Assembly: GCA_019752555.1 (NCBI GenBank) | Contig: JAIELY010000012.1 | Location: 1-64,000, forward strand | From: Rhabdochlamydiaceae bacterium | Lineage (GTDB): Bacteria > Chlamydiota > Chlamydiia > Chlamydiales > Rhabdochlamydiaceae | DNA: 64,000 nucleotides | Direction of reading: 5' to 3' | In this document: positions 26,827-35,702 of the stretch, one piece after another | Layout of the letters: each line of letters starts with the position of its first letter | Position numbering within the stretch: position 1 is the stretch's first letter | The notes under the pieces: model-generated | Told to the model about the DNA's origin: nothing | What the model saw: only the letters and a program-made list of their open reading frames with translations | Database searches by the model: none | Program-made: the position numbers and the translations under genes

Positions 26827-28010
26827 ATCCCATTGAAATTGTAAGGGGAAAAGGCGCTAGCCTCTTTTCAGCAGAAAATAAACGTTATCTCGATGGAATC
26901 TCATCTTGGTGGGTCAATCTTCATGGACATGGACATCCACAGCTCATCGCTGCCATCCAAAGACAAGCAGAAACACTAGAGCACACTCTTTTAGCAGACT
27001 TTACCCACACTCCTGCAATCGAACTAGCAGAAACACTTTTAAACCTCCTTCCTGGGAATATGAAATGGATTTTTTATTCCGACAATGGGTCAACTGCTGT
27101 AGAAACAGCTCTAAAAATCGCATTACAATATTGGCATAACGAAAATCCCAATACGCCTCGCACCCGCATAGTCTCCTTTAAAGGCAGCTATTTTGGAGAA
27201 ACCTTCGGAGCGATGTCTGCAGCCGGAAAAAATTGTTATAATACCCCCTTCTGGAAGCACATGTTTCCAATCGATCAGATCGATCCGCCCTATTTTGGAA
27301 GGGAAGAAAATGCATACAGAGAGCTCAAAGCAATTCTTCAAAACAACCAAACGGCTTGCATGATTTTTGAACCATCGATTTTAGGTGCAGGGGGCATGCG
27401 CCCTTATTCTTCCGAAGGCCTTGATAAGCTCATCGGACTTTGTAAAGAGCATCAGGTACTTACTATTGCAGACGAGGTAATGACAGGATTTGGAAGGACA
27501 GGGCCCCTGTTTGCTTCAGATAGACTAAGAAACACACCTGATCTCATCTGTGTTGCCAAAGGACTTACAGGAGGAACGCTTCCTTTAGCAGCAACTGCAT
27601 GTACAGAAGCTCTCTTCGAGCGATTTGTCTCGTCAAATCCAGCCCATTCTCTCATGCATGGACACTCTTATACGGGAAATCCCATTGCCTGCAGCGCAGC
27701 ACTTGCGAGCCTCGATCTGCTAACCTCTTCACTCTGTCAAGAACAGCGAAACCGGATCGCAAATCGGCATGTTGCATTCAGAGATCAGTTTAAAACACAT
27801 CCTGCCTTAAAACGGATTGAATCTTTGGGAACGATTCTCATTTTAGAATCCTACATCCAAAAGCCCAATCTTTCAAAAGATCTTCTCAAACAAGGGATTC
27901 TCTTACGGCCGCTTGGCAACGTACTCTATGTGATGCCCCCCTATTGCATTACAGATGATGAGCTCTCTGAAATTTACGAAGCACTTATCTCTACCTTGGA
28001 ATTACTATGA
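26763..28010 (+). CDS. bioA: Adenosylmethionine-8-amino-7-oxononanoate aminotransferase
   Basis: BioA transfers an amino group from S-adenosylmethionine to KAPA. The 415-residue PLP enzyme carries QIWRPWTHMQT (family IWxPxTQM), GISSWWVNLHGHGHP, FYSDNGSTAVETALK, DEVMTGFGRTG and the lysine in CVAKGLTGG. The conserved N-terminal segment shows that translation starts at 26763, inside bioD, and not at a later ATG. Its stop overlaps the start of the diiron-protein gene (ATGA). Confidence 0.97.
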   Translation: MASLITKSQIWRPWTHMQTALDPIEIVRGKGASLFSAENKRYLDGISSWWVNLHGHGHPQLIAAIQRQAETLEHTLLADFTHTPAIELAETLLNLLPGNMKWIFYSDNGSTAVETALKIALQYWHNENPNTPRTRIVSFKGSYFGETFGAMSAAGKNCYNTPFWKHMFPIDQIDPPYFGREENAYRELKAILQNNQTACMIFEPSILGAGGMRPYSSEGLDKLIGLCKEHQVLTIADEVMTGFGRTGPLFASDRLRNTPDLICVAKGLTGGTLPLAATACTEALFERFVSSNPAHSLMHGHSYTGNPIACSAALASLDLLTSSLCQEQRNRIANRHVAFRDQFKTHPALKRIESLGTILILESYIQKPNLSKDLLKQGILLRPLGNVLYVMPPYCITDDELSEIYEALISTLELL

Positions 28011-28609
28011 TCTCTTACCTAATGATTCAGATTATTTCCGATCCCATTCTACATGCTAAATGGCTTAACACCCTCTCGTATTTAGAAAACTGCGGCGCAC
28101 GAAAAATCGCTAAATGTGAACATCCGACACGGGTTCAACAAGAGATGCTCAAACATGCCGCAGAAGAATTCCGGCATGCTCATTTTCTCAAAATGCAGAT
28201 TAATAAAATTTCCAAGACCCCTCTTGTCGATTATAAACTGACAAACCTCCTCGGAGGGATGGCAACATTACATTACCTCAATGCTCTTGATCTTCGCCTT
28301 ATACGCAAGCTAAAGCAACTATCCCTACCTTCTGTTGTAGAAGCTGCATATCTTCTTGTTACCTTTGCAATCGAACAGCGCGCCCTTAAACTCTATCCGA
28401 TGTATCACGAAGCGCTAGTTGCTGCAAGGTCCCCTGTGCGGATCAAATCGATCCTACTCGAAGAAGAAGAGCACTTGGAGGCAATGAAAAGAGAAATAGA
28501 AAAGCTTCCCCTTGGACCAAAATTATCTACGATTGCATACCAGCTAGAAACAGAACTTTATGAACAATGGATAGAAGCTGTGCAGCGAGAGATAAAAATT
28601 AATGATTGA
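28007..28609 (+). CDS. Ferritin-like diiron protein, fifth gene of the biotin operon
   Basis: This 200-residue all-helical protein has no familiar name, but it shows a complete ferritin-like diiron ligand set: E27, E54-x2-H57 (EEFRHAHF), E123 (AIEQRALKL) and E153-x2-H156 (EEEEHLEAM). The helix spacing (27 and 30 residues within pairs, 66 between) fits a four-helix carboxylate-bridged diiron bundle. Its ATG overlaps the bioA stop, so it is translationally coupled to the biotin genes. No BioC, BioH, BioW or BioI is encoded nearby. A role in making or trimming the pimeloyl precursor, as the P450 BioI does by oxidative cleavage of acyl-ACP, is an attractive inference. Iron storage and a general oxygenase role are alternatives. 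Confidence 0.85.
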   Translation: MISYLMIQIISDPILHAKWLNTLSYLENCGARKIAKCEHPTRVQQEMLKHAAEEFRHAHFLKMQINKISKTPLVDYKLTNLLGGMATLHYLNALDLRLIRKLKQLSLPSVVEAAYLLVTFAIEQRALKLYPMYHEALVAARSPVRIKSILLEEEEHLEAMKREIEKLPLGPKLSTIAYQLETELYEQWIEAVQREIKIND

Positions 28610-28661
28610 CAAGTAACTCCAAAGCTGAAAAACAAAGAAAATAAGCGCTAAGGAGTACGCC

Positions 28662-29162
28662 ATGATGAAAACACTGTTCTATGGTATTGTTTCTTTAATG
28701 GCATTCTTCTTGCCAATCAATGCCGATGAAATCACAGGTTTTTGGAAGACCTACAACGAAAAAACAAAAAAACCCGAGAGTGTGATTGCCATCTACACCT
28801 ACGAGGGCAAGCAATACGGAAAAATCATCGGTTCCTATAACAAAGAAGGGGTCATCAATGACTCCATTTACGATCCAAAAGACCGCGCAACAGGGGTCAA
28901 AGGCAACCCCTATTACAGCGGGTTAGACATCATCTACGATCTTCACCTCAGCGGGTCTAAATACAAAGGCAAAATCATGGACCCCCGCAACGGGAAAGTG
29001 TACAGCGCTGAGCTTGGCACCCGTAATGGAGATCTGGTTGTTACGGGAAAACTACTGATTTTTAAAAGCAGTAGAGTCTGGAAAGCCGCTCAAGAGAGCG
29101 ACTTTACCGCGGCATTTCCCAAGCCTGATGTGCATACATTTGTTCCGGTTGTTGCAAGGTAA
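28662..29162 (+). CDS. Exported DUF2147 protein
   Basis: This 166-residue protein has a signal peptide (MMKTLFYGIVSLMAFFLPINA) and a DUF2147 beta-barrel-like domain: ITGFWKTYNEKTKKPESVIAIY, DPKDRATGVKGNPYYSGLDII, GKIMDPRNGKVYSAEL and a terminal RVWKAA. DUF2147 proteins are periplasmic and of unknown function, possibly lipocalin-like. AAGGAG lies seven bases before the ATG. It follows the biotin operon after 52 bases but has its own Shine-Dalgarno and no sign of functional linkage. Confidence 0.9.
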   Translation: MMKTLFYGIVSLMAFFLPINADEITGFWKTYNEKTKKPESVIAIYTYEGKQYGKIIGSYNKEGVINDSIYDPKDRATGVKGNPYYSGLDIIYDLHLSGSKYKGKIMDPRNGKVYSAELGTRNGDLVVTGKLLIFKSSRVWKAAQESDFTAAFPKPDVHTFVPVVAR

Positions 29163-29171
29163 TGCCCCCTT

Positions 29172-30323
29172 TTAAATGACGCCTTTCTTTCTTTGCTCCC
29201 AAGAACTAAACAGCATCGAAAAGGCGCCATTTCCTAAAACGTTTGCAGAGGTAATGATCGGATCAAATAAGATGTACAGGGCTGTGATTAGAGACATCAT
29301 TTCGGCATTAAACCCTAAATAACTCTCGAGAATCGGCAACATCACAAGGATCCCTCCGCCAGGAATTGCTGCGACAGAAAATTTAGCCAATACAAAGTAG
29401 CATGTAAAGAGCAAGTAGCTTAAAAAAGCAGGTTCTGGAATCCCAAAATTCTTTAAGACGGCAAAAGCAAAAATGGGGATCGCAAAACAATCTCCGATCA
29501 AATGAATATTAACAGTTGCAGGAATCGTAGCTTTTGCAAGTTCTGAATGAGGGGCATTTTTTTCAGCTCCGAGAATCGTAAGCGGCATAGCAGCTGCACT
29601 CGACATGCTTCCCATTCCAGCTATTGCTGCTGGGAGCATATTTTGAATTTTCAACAAAAACCCCTTCCAGCGAAAGCGATTTGAAAGAAGATAAAGAAAG
29701 GCGATGTAACTGAATTGAGCAGCTGCAATCAGGGCAAAAATACCTGCATAGTCAGAGACGATACTAGCTAAAACCTGATCATGGCATAATTTAAGGACAA
29801 ATCCACATAAGAAAATTGGAATCAGATAGAGAAACAGTTTCATTAAGCCGTTGACCCACACATCTAAAGAAATGGCCATCTTCTCAGTCCATTTTGGTTT
29901 AAAGCGCGCCATGACTATGCCTAAAAACAGGCCTGCGAACATCGCTTGGTCGTTAGCCACCCATTTTGGCAATGCAAATAACCAAGCAGGGTTTAACGTT
30001 GAGGATTCATGGGGCAGTGCAAGCACCAATCCAAAGTGATAAGTCAGAATACCAACGCCACCGCTCAGCATCGTGGAGATAAAATTCGAGAGGCATACAG
30101 CGCCCAAAATGAAAAAAATCATCTTATGAGCTCCTCGCGCCAACTGAACTGCTGTTTTAAACAAAAGAATAAAGATCAATAAAGGGAGTAAAAAAACGAT
30201 AACAGACTTAATCGTTAAGCTTAAGGCATAAAGTATCGATTTTGCAGAAACAGGAATAAGATCATTTAAGAAGAAACAAGCTAAAATCATCACTAACAGA
30301 ATATAGGGCATTTTGCGGAACAT
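29172..30323 (-). CDS. Dicarboxylate/amino acid:cation symporter (DAACS family)
   Basis: This membrane protein of about 383 residues belongs to the sodium:dicarboxylate symporter family (GltT/DctA/GltPh). It has the serine-rich hairpin as GMGSMSSAAAMPLT, the AAIPGGGILVMLPILESYLGF hairpin and the LFDPIITSANVLGNGAF substrate helix. It probably imports an acidic or neutral amino acid, or a dicarboxylate, with Na+ or H+. The frame is open to 30359; ATG at 30323 is preferred because TGGAGA lies about seven bases upstream and the first helix starts just after. It lies downstream of a terminator, so it is expressed separately from the GT17 gene. Confidence 0.9.
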   Translation of the reverse strand: MFRKMPYILLVMILACFFLNDLIPVSAKSILYALSLTIKSVIVFLLPLLIFILLFKTAVQLARGAHKMIFFILGAVCLSNFISTMLSGGVGILTYHFGLVLALPHESSTLNPAWLFALPKWVANDQAMFAGLFLGIVMARFKPKWTEKMAISLDVWVNGLMKLFLYLIPIFLCGFVLKLCHDQVLASIVSDYAGIFALIAAAQFSYIAFLYLLSNRFRWKGFLLKIQNMLPAAIAGMGSMSSAAAMPLTILGAEKNAPHSELAKATIPATVNIHLIGDCFAIPIFAFAVLKNFGIPEPAFLSYLLFTCYFVLAKFSVAAIPGGGILVMLPILESYLGFNAEMMSLITALYILFDPIITSANVLGNGAFSMLFSSWEQRKKGVI

Positions 30324-30370
30324 ACGCATTCTCCATGTGTTTTGTTTTATGTGGGACAAGAAAAAAATAA

Positions 30371-30404
30371 AGAAAAAACAAAAATTTTACCGGCGGAAGC
30401 CGGT
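30371..30404 (-). terminator. Rho-independent terminator after the GT17 gene
   Basis: On the minus strand, ACCGGC-TTCC-GCCGGT (30389-30404) is followed by AAAATTTTTGTTTTTTC. It separates GT17 from the downstream symporter gene. Confidence 0.8.
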
Positions 30405-30448
30405 GGTAGAAACTGCGTAGGTGCAAACAAAATTGAATACAGAGGAAA

Positions 30449-31348
30449 TCATGATGCGATCTCCTCTTTATCGATGAAACCAAGATCTTCGTAATGAGAA
30501 TGGTTATCTACGATATGTTTGGGAAAGCTATCATCGATCTTAACCCATTGATGCGAGCGAAAAACCTGTAAGATTTTTTCAGCTTGCTTTAACTCAGGAC
30601 GGTCAAATTCTTTGTGAGAATAGGATTCGAGCTTAAGGATATGGCGATCGATTCCTCCCATGGAAGTAAAATGCCATCCAGCATCTGGCAAGCAAGTAAT
30701 TTTAGTAATGCCAGTCCTCTCCATCAGACGAGGACGCATATTGCGCAATCGTCGTGTGGCTTTTGTAGAAATCCGCTTAATCACGTGATAAGGCGTACAA
30801 ACAGATCCACGCCACTTGTCTTGATAACGGTTTAAAAAGCCCTGATACATTTTTTGCTCACAAACGACCGCTTGAGCCTTTCCAGATGTAATGAGTTCAA
30901 TAATCTTCGGAAGCCTCTTACGACTGACAATTTCATCGACATCTGAAAGGATGACTAAATCGTTTTTGCGGCACTCTTTCAAGCCCCTTAAAACCTGCTG
31001 TCTTTGATAGCGCTCGCGTATCCAAGGATTATCTGTCGCTAAATGCTGATCCACTTTGACATGAATGATTTTATCGGCAAATTTCTTAAAACGGCCCTGA
31101 TTTTCTTCAAAATAATATGGCTTAGGGTTGCCGCGGAATGTTTCGCAGGCTTCGACAATGACAAACTTATCCACAAAATCATTCATCTCATTAAGACGAA
31201 TCTCCAAAAGCTCAAGCTCATTGTAAAAGAGAAAGCAATCATAGACTTTAGGATGATAGCCCGATCCTGGAGAAATCAAAAGGTAGCAAACCAAAAGAAC
31301 GCTTAAAAACGCTCCGATGATCGCAGGGTATTTCCAAGAGGGTGTCAT
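30449..31348 (-). CDS. GT17-family N-acetylglucosaminyltransferase-like protein
   Basis: This 299-residue protein matches the GT17 (MGAT3-like beta-1,4-GlcNAc transferase) family: VYDCFLFYNELELLEIRLNE, FVIVEACETFRGNPKPYYF and the acidic motif ILSDVDEI. The N-terminus has a single hydrophobic helix (residues 8-26), so it is either a type II membrane protein or exported. The eukaryotic relatives act in the Golgi on N-glycans, while bacterial relatives are mostly uncharacterised. The catalytic segments look complete. The start at 31348 places the helix at the usual distance. Confidence 0.88.
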   Translation of the reverse strand: MTPSWKYPAIIGAFLSVLLVCYLLISPGSGYHPKVYDCFLFYNELELLEIRLNEMNDFVDKFVIVEACETFRGNPKPYYFEENQGRFKKFADKIIHVKVDQHLATDNPWIRERYQRQQVLRGLKECRKNDLVILSDVDEIVSRKRLPKIIELITSGKAQAVVCEQKMYQGFLNRYQDKWRGSVCTPYHVIKRISTKATRRLRNMRPRLMERTGITKITCLPDAGWHFTSMGGIDRHILKLESYSHKEFDRPELKQAEKILQVFRSHQWVKIDDSFPKHIVDNHSHYEDLGFIDKEEIAS

Positions 31349-31501
31349 CGCCTTAACGCCAAGTTTTGTTAAAAATTATTTCTCAAGATTACTTGAAAAT
31401 CTAGCTCAAAGTCAAGCAAGATCCTCATCTGCAAAAGAAATCTTTGGACAGTAAGATTTTAAATCGTGTAAGTTTTTTCAAAAAAAAGAGGATTAGGATT
31501 T

Positions 31502-32596
31502 ATGAAGATTTTCAACCGATTCACCCATTTAGCGCTTACACTCCTTCTTTCGGCAACACTTTTAGCCCACGAACCTCTTCCCCAAGTTGCACAAGGCCTT
31601 GAAACACAAAGAGAAAAGCTGCTACTGCTGCTTTCTGGAGAATGGGTCTCGCGCGGCATATATGTCGCCACAAAGCTTGAAATTGCAGACCATCTTAATC
31701 CTCAGTCCAAAACCATTGAAGAACTCGCCGCGCTCACCCAATCAAATCCAGAATCTCTCTATCGACTTCTGCATATGCTCGCAGGTTTTGGAATCTTTGA
31801 AGAAACCTCGCCCTCTGTATTTGCAAATACAGATGCGAGCTATCTTCTTGCTAAATCCCACCCGGACAGCTTAAATGCCCTTTCTCTTTTTTATGGAGAA
31901 GACATCCATAAATCCTGGGAAGAGCTGCTCGCTTCGATCCAATTGGGGATGCCGGCGTTTCAACTCACATTTCACCAACCCGTATTTAATTATTTTAAAG
32001 CAAACCCCGCAAGAGCAGCACTGTTTCAAGACGCCATGAAAGAAAAGTCGATGGCAGTCATCAAATCTGCACTTTCCACCTATGATTTTAGCCCCTTTGC
32101 ATCTGTCTACGATATTGGAGGAGGCTACGGCCAATTCATGCGAGCTCTGCTCCAAACCCACCCCCATCTGTATGGAACAATTTTTGAGCTCCCAGAGGTG
32201 ATCAACACGATTAAACAACAGATGCCTCAATTAGAAAACGCTCACTGCAGACTTGAATCCGGCGATTTTTTTAATTCTGTGCCCAAAGGAGGAGATATCT
32301 ATCTTCTTAAATCCGTGATTCACGATTGGAATGATGCAGATTCTGAAAAAATCTTAAAAAATTGCCACGTGGCAATGCATGAAAACAGCAGGCTGCTCAT
32401 CGTCGAGGTTGTCCTGCAACCGAAAGATCAATCTGTTTATGCCAACTGTATGGATGTCTTAATGTTAGCCATCACAGGAGGTAAAGAGCGCAGTTTGGAT
32501 TCATTCAAACAAATGCTTGAGCGCACAGGCTTTGCTCTAGAACATGTTTACCCCACCTCGACTGAATTTTCGATTCTGGAAGCGAAAAAAAAATAA
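31502..32596 (+). CDS. Family-2 O-methyltransferase with an N-terminal signal peptide
   Basis: This 364-residue protein has the full architecture of plant-type/hydroxyindole O-methyltransferases: a dimerisation wHTH domain (residues 30-130, EWVSRGIYVATKLEIADHL), then the SAM fold with VYDIGGGYGQFMRALLQ (motif I), GDFFNSVPKGGDIYLLKSVIHDWND with the catalytic-type histidine, and LLIVEVV. It starts with MKIFNRFTHLALTLLLSATLLAHE, which reads as a signal peptide. SAM-dependent methyltransferases are normally cytosolic, so export would be unusual unless the protein reaches the host or stays anchored. GGATTAGGATTT precedes the ATG. Substrate unknown. Confidence 0.85.
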   Translation: MKIFNRFTHLALTLLLSATLLAHEPLPQVAQGLETQREKLLLLLSGEWVSRGIYVATKLEIADHLNPQSKTIEELAALTQSNPESLYRLLHMLAGFGIFEETSPSVFANTDASYLLAKSHPDSLNALSLFYGEDIHKSWEELLASIQLGMPAFQLTFHQPVFNYFKANPARAALFQDAMKEKSMAVIKSALSTYDFSPFASVYDIGGGYGQFMRALLQTHPHLYGTIFELPEVINTIKQQMPQLENAHCRLESGDFFNSVPKGGDIYLLKSVIHDWNDADSEKILKNCHVAMHENSRLLIVEVVLQPKDQSVYANCMDVLMLAITGGKERSLDSFKQMLERTGFALEHVYPTSTEFSILEAKKK

Positions 32597-32815
32597 GGAT
32601 CGTCTACTTCGATTAAGCACTCGGTGGACGCATCAGTGCAAAACTGTCTTGGATCGATTTTTTGAGCGGGATTTTTCGATTTACCGGACCCCAAGTAAAA
32701 TATTTACAAGAAGAGAAGAAGCACAAAAAGTGGGTTCGGAGTCATTAAGCCTGTCTTTATATAGGGCACTAGTGGTATGATTTCTGAATTACCTTTTCAC
32801 AAAAGTTGTTTACCC

Positions 32816-34051
32816 ATGTCTTTTAAAGATTTAATTTCTGATTCAAAAATCGTTCAAGCAATTGAAGAAGCGGGGTTTACAACTCCGACCCCTATCCAAC
32901 AACAAGCCATTCCAATGATCTTATCAGGAGCCGATCTGCGCGCTTCTGCTCAGACAGGAACTGGAAAAACAGCTGCTTTCCTTCTCCCAACGCTTTCACG
33001 TTTAAGCGCTAAGGCGCCTCTTGCTGGCCATGGCCCGAGAGTGCTGATTCTTGTTCCGACACGCGAGCTTGCCATGCAAGTCGCTCAAGAGGCCGCTAAA
33101 TACTCTCGCCACCTGCCGCGCATGAAAACTGTGTGCGTTTATGGTGGAGTGCCCTATCCAAAGCAATTAAAAGATTTACACCGTCCTTACGAGATCCTTG
33201 TCGCTACTCCAGGACGTCTCATCGACTTTATCGAACGTAAAAAAATCTCTTTCTCCAGATTGGAAATGATGATTCTCGACGAAGCAGACCGCATGCTGGA
33301 CATGGGCTTTATTGAACCTGTCGAATTAATCGCAGCAGCGACACCTTCTACTCGTCAAACACTGATGTTTTCAGCGACACTTAAAGGCCCTGTGCTCAAA
33401 CTCTCTCAGCGCCTCTTAAACAATCCTTTAGAAGTAAGTGTTTCTCCCGATCATGCAAAACACGAAAACATCGAGCAGCGTTTACATCATGTCGATAATA
33501 TCGGCCATAAGCATCGCCTTCTCGATCATTTAGTCAACGATGCCGACATAAAACAAGCGATCATCTTCACTTCGACAAAAAGACAAGCCGACCAGCTCGT
33601 CGATAAACTCAATGACATGGGACATGATGCCGCAGCAATGCATGGCGACATGAACCAACGTCAAAGAACACGTACCATTCAAGAGATGCGCAATGGCAGA
33701 ATCCGCGTTCTTGTCGCAACAGATGTTGCTGCTAGAGGAATCGATGTCTCGACAATCACCCACGTGATTAACTTTGATTTGCCTCATAATGCAGAGGACT
33801 ATGTCCATAGAATCGGCAGGACAGGCCGTGCAGGTGCAAACGGGATCGCGATCTCATTTGCAGCTCCTAAAGAAATGCACCTTGTGCGCGAGATTGAAAA
33901 GTTCACTGGCCATAAAATGGACTCTAAGGTCATCCCCGGGATGGAACCTCAAATGAAGTCGTTTTCTTCCCCTGCTAAAGCAAGCTTTAAGCCTAAAAAC
34001 CGCTTTGCTCCACAGAGATTTAAATCGCGGAATTTTAAGTCGAAGCGCTAA
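32816..34051 (+). CDS. rhlE: DEAD-box RNA helicase, RhlE-like
   Basis: This protein of about 411 residues has all DEAD-box motifs in order: the Q motif (TPIQQQAIP), AQTGTGKT, PTRELA, TPGRLIDF, DEAD, SAT, the GDMNQRQR region, DVAARGID and HRIGRTGRAG. It ends with a short basic tail rich in Lys, Arg and Phe, typical of RhlE-type helicases. It unwinds short RNA duplexes during ribosome assembly or RNA decay. The start at MSFKDL (32816) fits the family; the frame is open from 32777. The 219-base region before it shows no gene. The stop overlaps the convergent release-factor-like gene by four bases. Confidence 0.93.
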   Translation: MSFKDLISDSKIVQAIEEAGFTTPTPIQQQAIPMILSGADLRASAQTGTGKTAAFLLPTLSRLSAKAPLAGHGPRVLILVPTRELAMQVAQEAAKYSRHLPRMKTVCVYGGVPYPKQLKDLHRPYEILVATPGRLIDFIERKKISFSRLEMMILDEADRMLDMGFIEPVELIAAATPSTRQTLMFSATLKGPVLKLSQRLLNNPLEVSVSPDHAKHENIEQRLHHVDNIGHKHRLLDHLVNDADIKQAIIFTSTKRQADQLVDKLNDMGHDAAAMHGDMNQRQRTRTIQEMRNGRIRVLVATDVAARGIDVSTITHVINFDLPHNAEDYVHRIGRTGRAGANGIAISFAAPKEMHLVREIEKFTGHKMDSKVIPGMEPQMKSFSSPAKASFKPKNRFAPQRFKSRNFKSKR

Positions 34052-34449
34052 TCTGAATTTGAAATGCGGCGCATGTTCTTTTTTTGAGAATGATGCTTCT
34101 TGGCCTTTAAGACTTTTTCTTGGCCAGAGCGCGTGCGCCGCCTCTTCTGACGCCTTACCTTTTCGATCTGATAACGGATCTCAGCCTTAGCTTTAGAACG
34201 GATCTCTTCAATTTTATCACAAAGCTCTTCTCGAGCATAGACACGATTCTGTTCGCGAGAGCGTTCCTTTTGACATTTGACTTCAATTCCGGAAGGAAGA
34301 TGTTTGAGATAGACGCAAGAAGAGGTTTTATTAATTTTCTGCCCGCCGCTTCCTGAACCTAAGATAAACTTCTCAATAAGATCTTCCTCTTGAATACCAA
34401 GAAGAAGCATCCGCTCTCTGATTTCCGCAAGTTTATCCACAGAGTTCAT
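34048..34449 (-). CDS. GGQ-domain release-factor-like protein (ArfB/MTRFR type)
   Basis: This 133-residue protein is a stand-alone class I release-factor catalytic domain. GSGSGGQKINKTSSCVYL places the GGQ at residues 35-37, and a long basic C-terminal helix and tail (RRQKRRRTRSGQ ... KKHHSQKK) follows. It has no codon-recognition domain. Such proteins (ArfB/YaeJ, mitochondrial ICT1 and C12orf65) release peptides from stalled ribosomes. The KHHSQKK tail resembles the MTRFR-like branch more than E. coli ArfB. It starts four bases after the desaturase stop, so it is probably co-transcribed. Confidence 0.88.
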   Translation of the reverse strand: MNSVDKLAEIRERMLLLGIQEEDLIEKFILGSGSGGQKINKTSSCVYLKHLPSGIEVKCQKERSREQNRVYAREELCDKIEEIRSKAKAEIRYQIEKVRRQKRRRTRSGQEKVLKAKKHHSQKKNMRRISNSD

Positions 34450-34453
34450 AACA

Positions 34454-35572
34454 TCAACTCAAAACAATATCTTCCGTTTGTAAAGGGGCCTGACCGAAAC
34501 GTTTTAACGTGCGGAAATGTGATTTTAACGCAGCAAAGAATGAAGGGTTTTCATAATAGGGAAGCCCAAATTCTAAAGCTGTTTTTTTCACGATAGGAGA
34601 AATTTTTGGAAGGTGCGTGTGGCAAATATGAGGGAAAATATGGTGTTCAATCTGGAAATTGAGTCCACCGGTTAAAAAACTCACAAGCCAGCTTTTTCGT
34701 GCAAAATTCGCTGTGGTCATGAGCTGATGCTTCACGAATGTGTTTTCAATTTTCCCTTCCGCATTAGGCGTAGGAAAAGCGACATTTTCAACGATATGGG
34801 CAAGCTGGAAAATGATCGTTAACGTAATTCCCATGGTCGCTAAACACGCCACATAACCTAAAAGCACCTGCCACCAAGCCACAGAAAGAAAACACATAGG
34901 AAGAATAAGAAAAAGAGTGAAGTGAATCGCCTTAAAACCAAAAAGAAAAAAGATTTCTAAAAGAGAGGGTTTTGCAGCGCGGGAAGGGACCTTTCTTACC
35001 ATCTGAAAAAAACGTCGAAAGTCGGAATAGAGAACCCAGCGGAGCAAATTCAAACTATAAAGAAACGGCGCATACCAATTTTGAAATCGATGAAACGAAT
35101 AGTAAGGAGCTTCAGGGCAAAGACGAAGCAAAAATGGAGCATCTAAATCAGCATCATGGTGGTGCACATTAGTAAAAGTGTGGTGATCGACAGTATGTTC
35201 TTTTTTCCAATAAAAAGAACTTGTTCCAAGCAGATCTCCGATGAGCCCCAAAGCCCTGTTGCCAATTGCGTTCGAAAGATATGATCCATGCAAAGCATCG
35301 TGAAAAATATTGATCCCTACAATCGAGATGACAAATCCATACAGGGTATAAAGGCCAATCACGCCGAGGCCCCCACTAAAATCCATCATTATTAAAGAAT
35401 AGGTCAGAATCATCATACCGATTAAAAAAATCGATTTGAAGCACATGAACCCATTTGCTTTAGAGGAGATGCCCTTTTCTTGAAAATATTGGTTGATACG
35501 AGATCTTAGTACCCGAACGAAATCACATCCATCGTCGCGTGTGAATGATATTTTTTCCGACTCTACAGACAT
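34454..35572 (-). CDS. Front-end-type fatty acid desaturase
   Basis: This 372-residue membrane-bound desaturase has the three histidine boxes: HDALH near residue 90, HTVDHHTFTNVHHH near residue 125 and QIEHHIFPHICHTHL near residue 310. The glutamine in the third box (QxxHH) marks the front-end group (delta-5/delta-6 acyl-lipid desaturases), which add a double bond between an existing one and the carboxyl end. It has four or so helices between the boxes and no N-terminal cytochrome b5 domain. The product would modify membrane lipid or host-derived polyunsaturated acyl chains. It heads a two-gene unit with the release-factor-like gene. Confidence 0.92.
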   Translation of the reverse strand: MSVESEKISFTRDDGCDFVRVLRSRINQYFQEKGISSKANGFMCFKSIFLIGMMILTYSLIMMDFSGGLGVIGLYTLYGFVISIVGINIFHDALHGSYLSNAIGNRALGLIGDLLGTSSFYWKKEHTVDHHTFTNVHHHDADLDAPFLLRLCPEAPYYSFHRFQNWYAPFLYSLNLLRWVLYSDFRRFFQMVRKVPSRAAKPSLLEIFFLFGFKAIHFTLFLILPMCFLSVAWWQVLLGYVACLATMGITLTIIFQLAHIVENVAFPTPNAEGKIENTFVKHQLMTTANFARKSWLVSFLTGGLNFQIEHHIFPHICHTHLPKISPIVKKTALEFGLPYYENPSFFAALKSHFRTLKRFGQAPLQTEDIVLS

Positions 35573-35702
35573 AAACCACTCTCTTTTAAGGCTTTAGAGA
35601 CTAAAACAAATGGCGCATCTAAATGCACCACAATACACGTCCCGTAGGAAGTAAGAATACCTTAAACAGAGATTCTATGCAACTGTAACAAATAATTGAT
35701 CA

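Noticed and set aside
30262-30483. A short minus-strand frame between GT17 and the symporter
   Set aside because: It spans the GT17 terminator and the start of the symporter gene.
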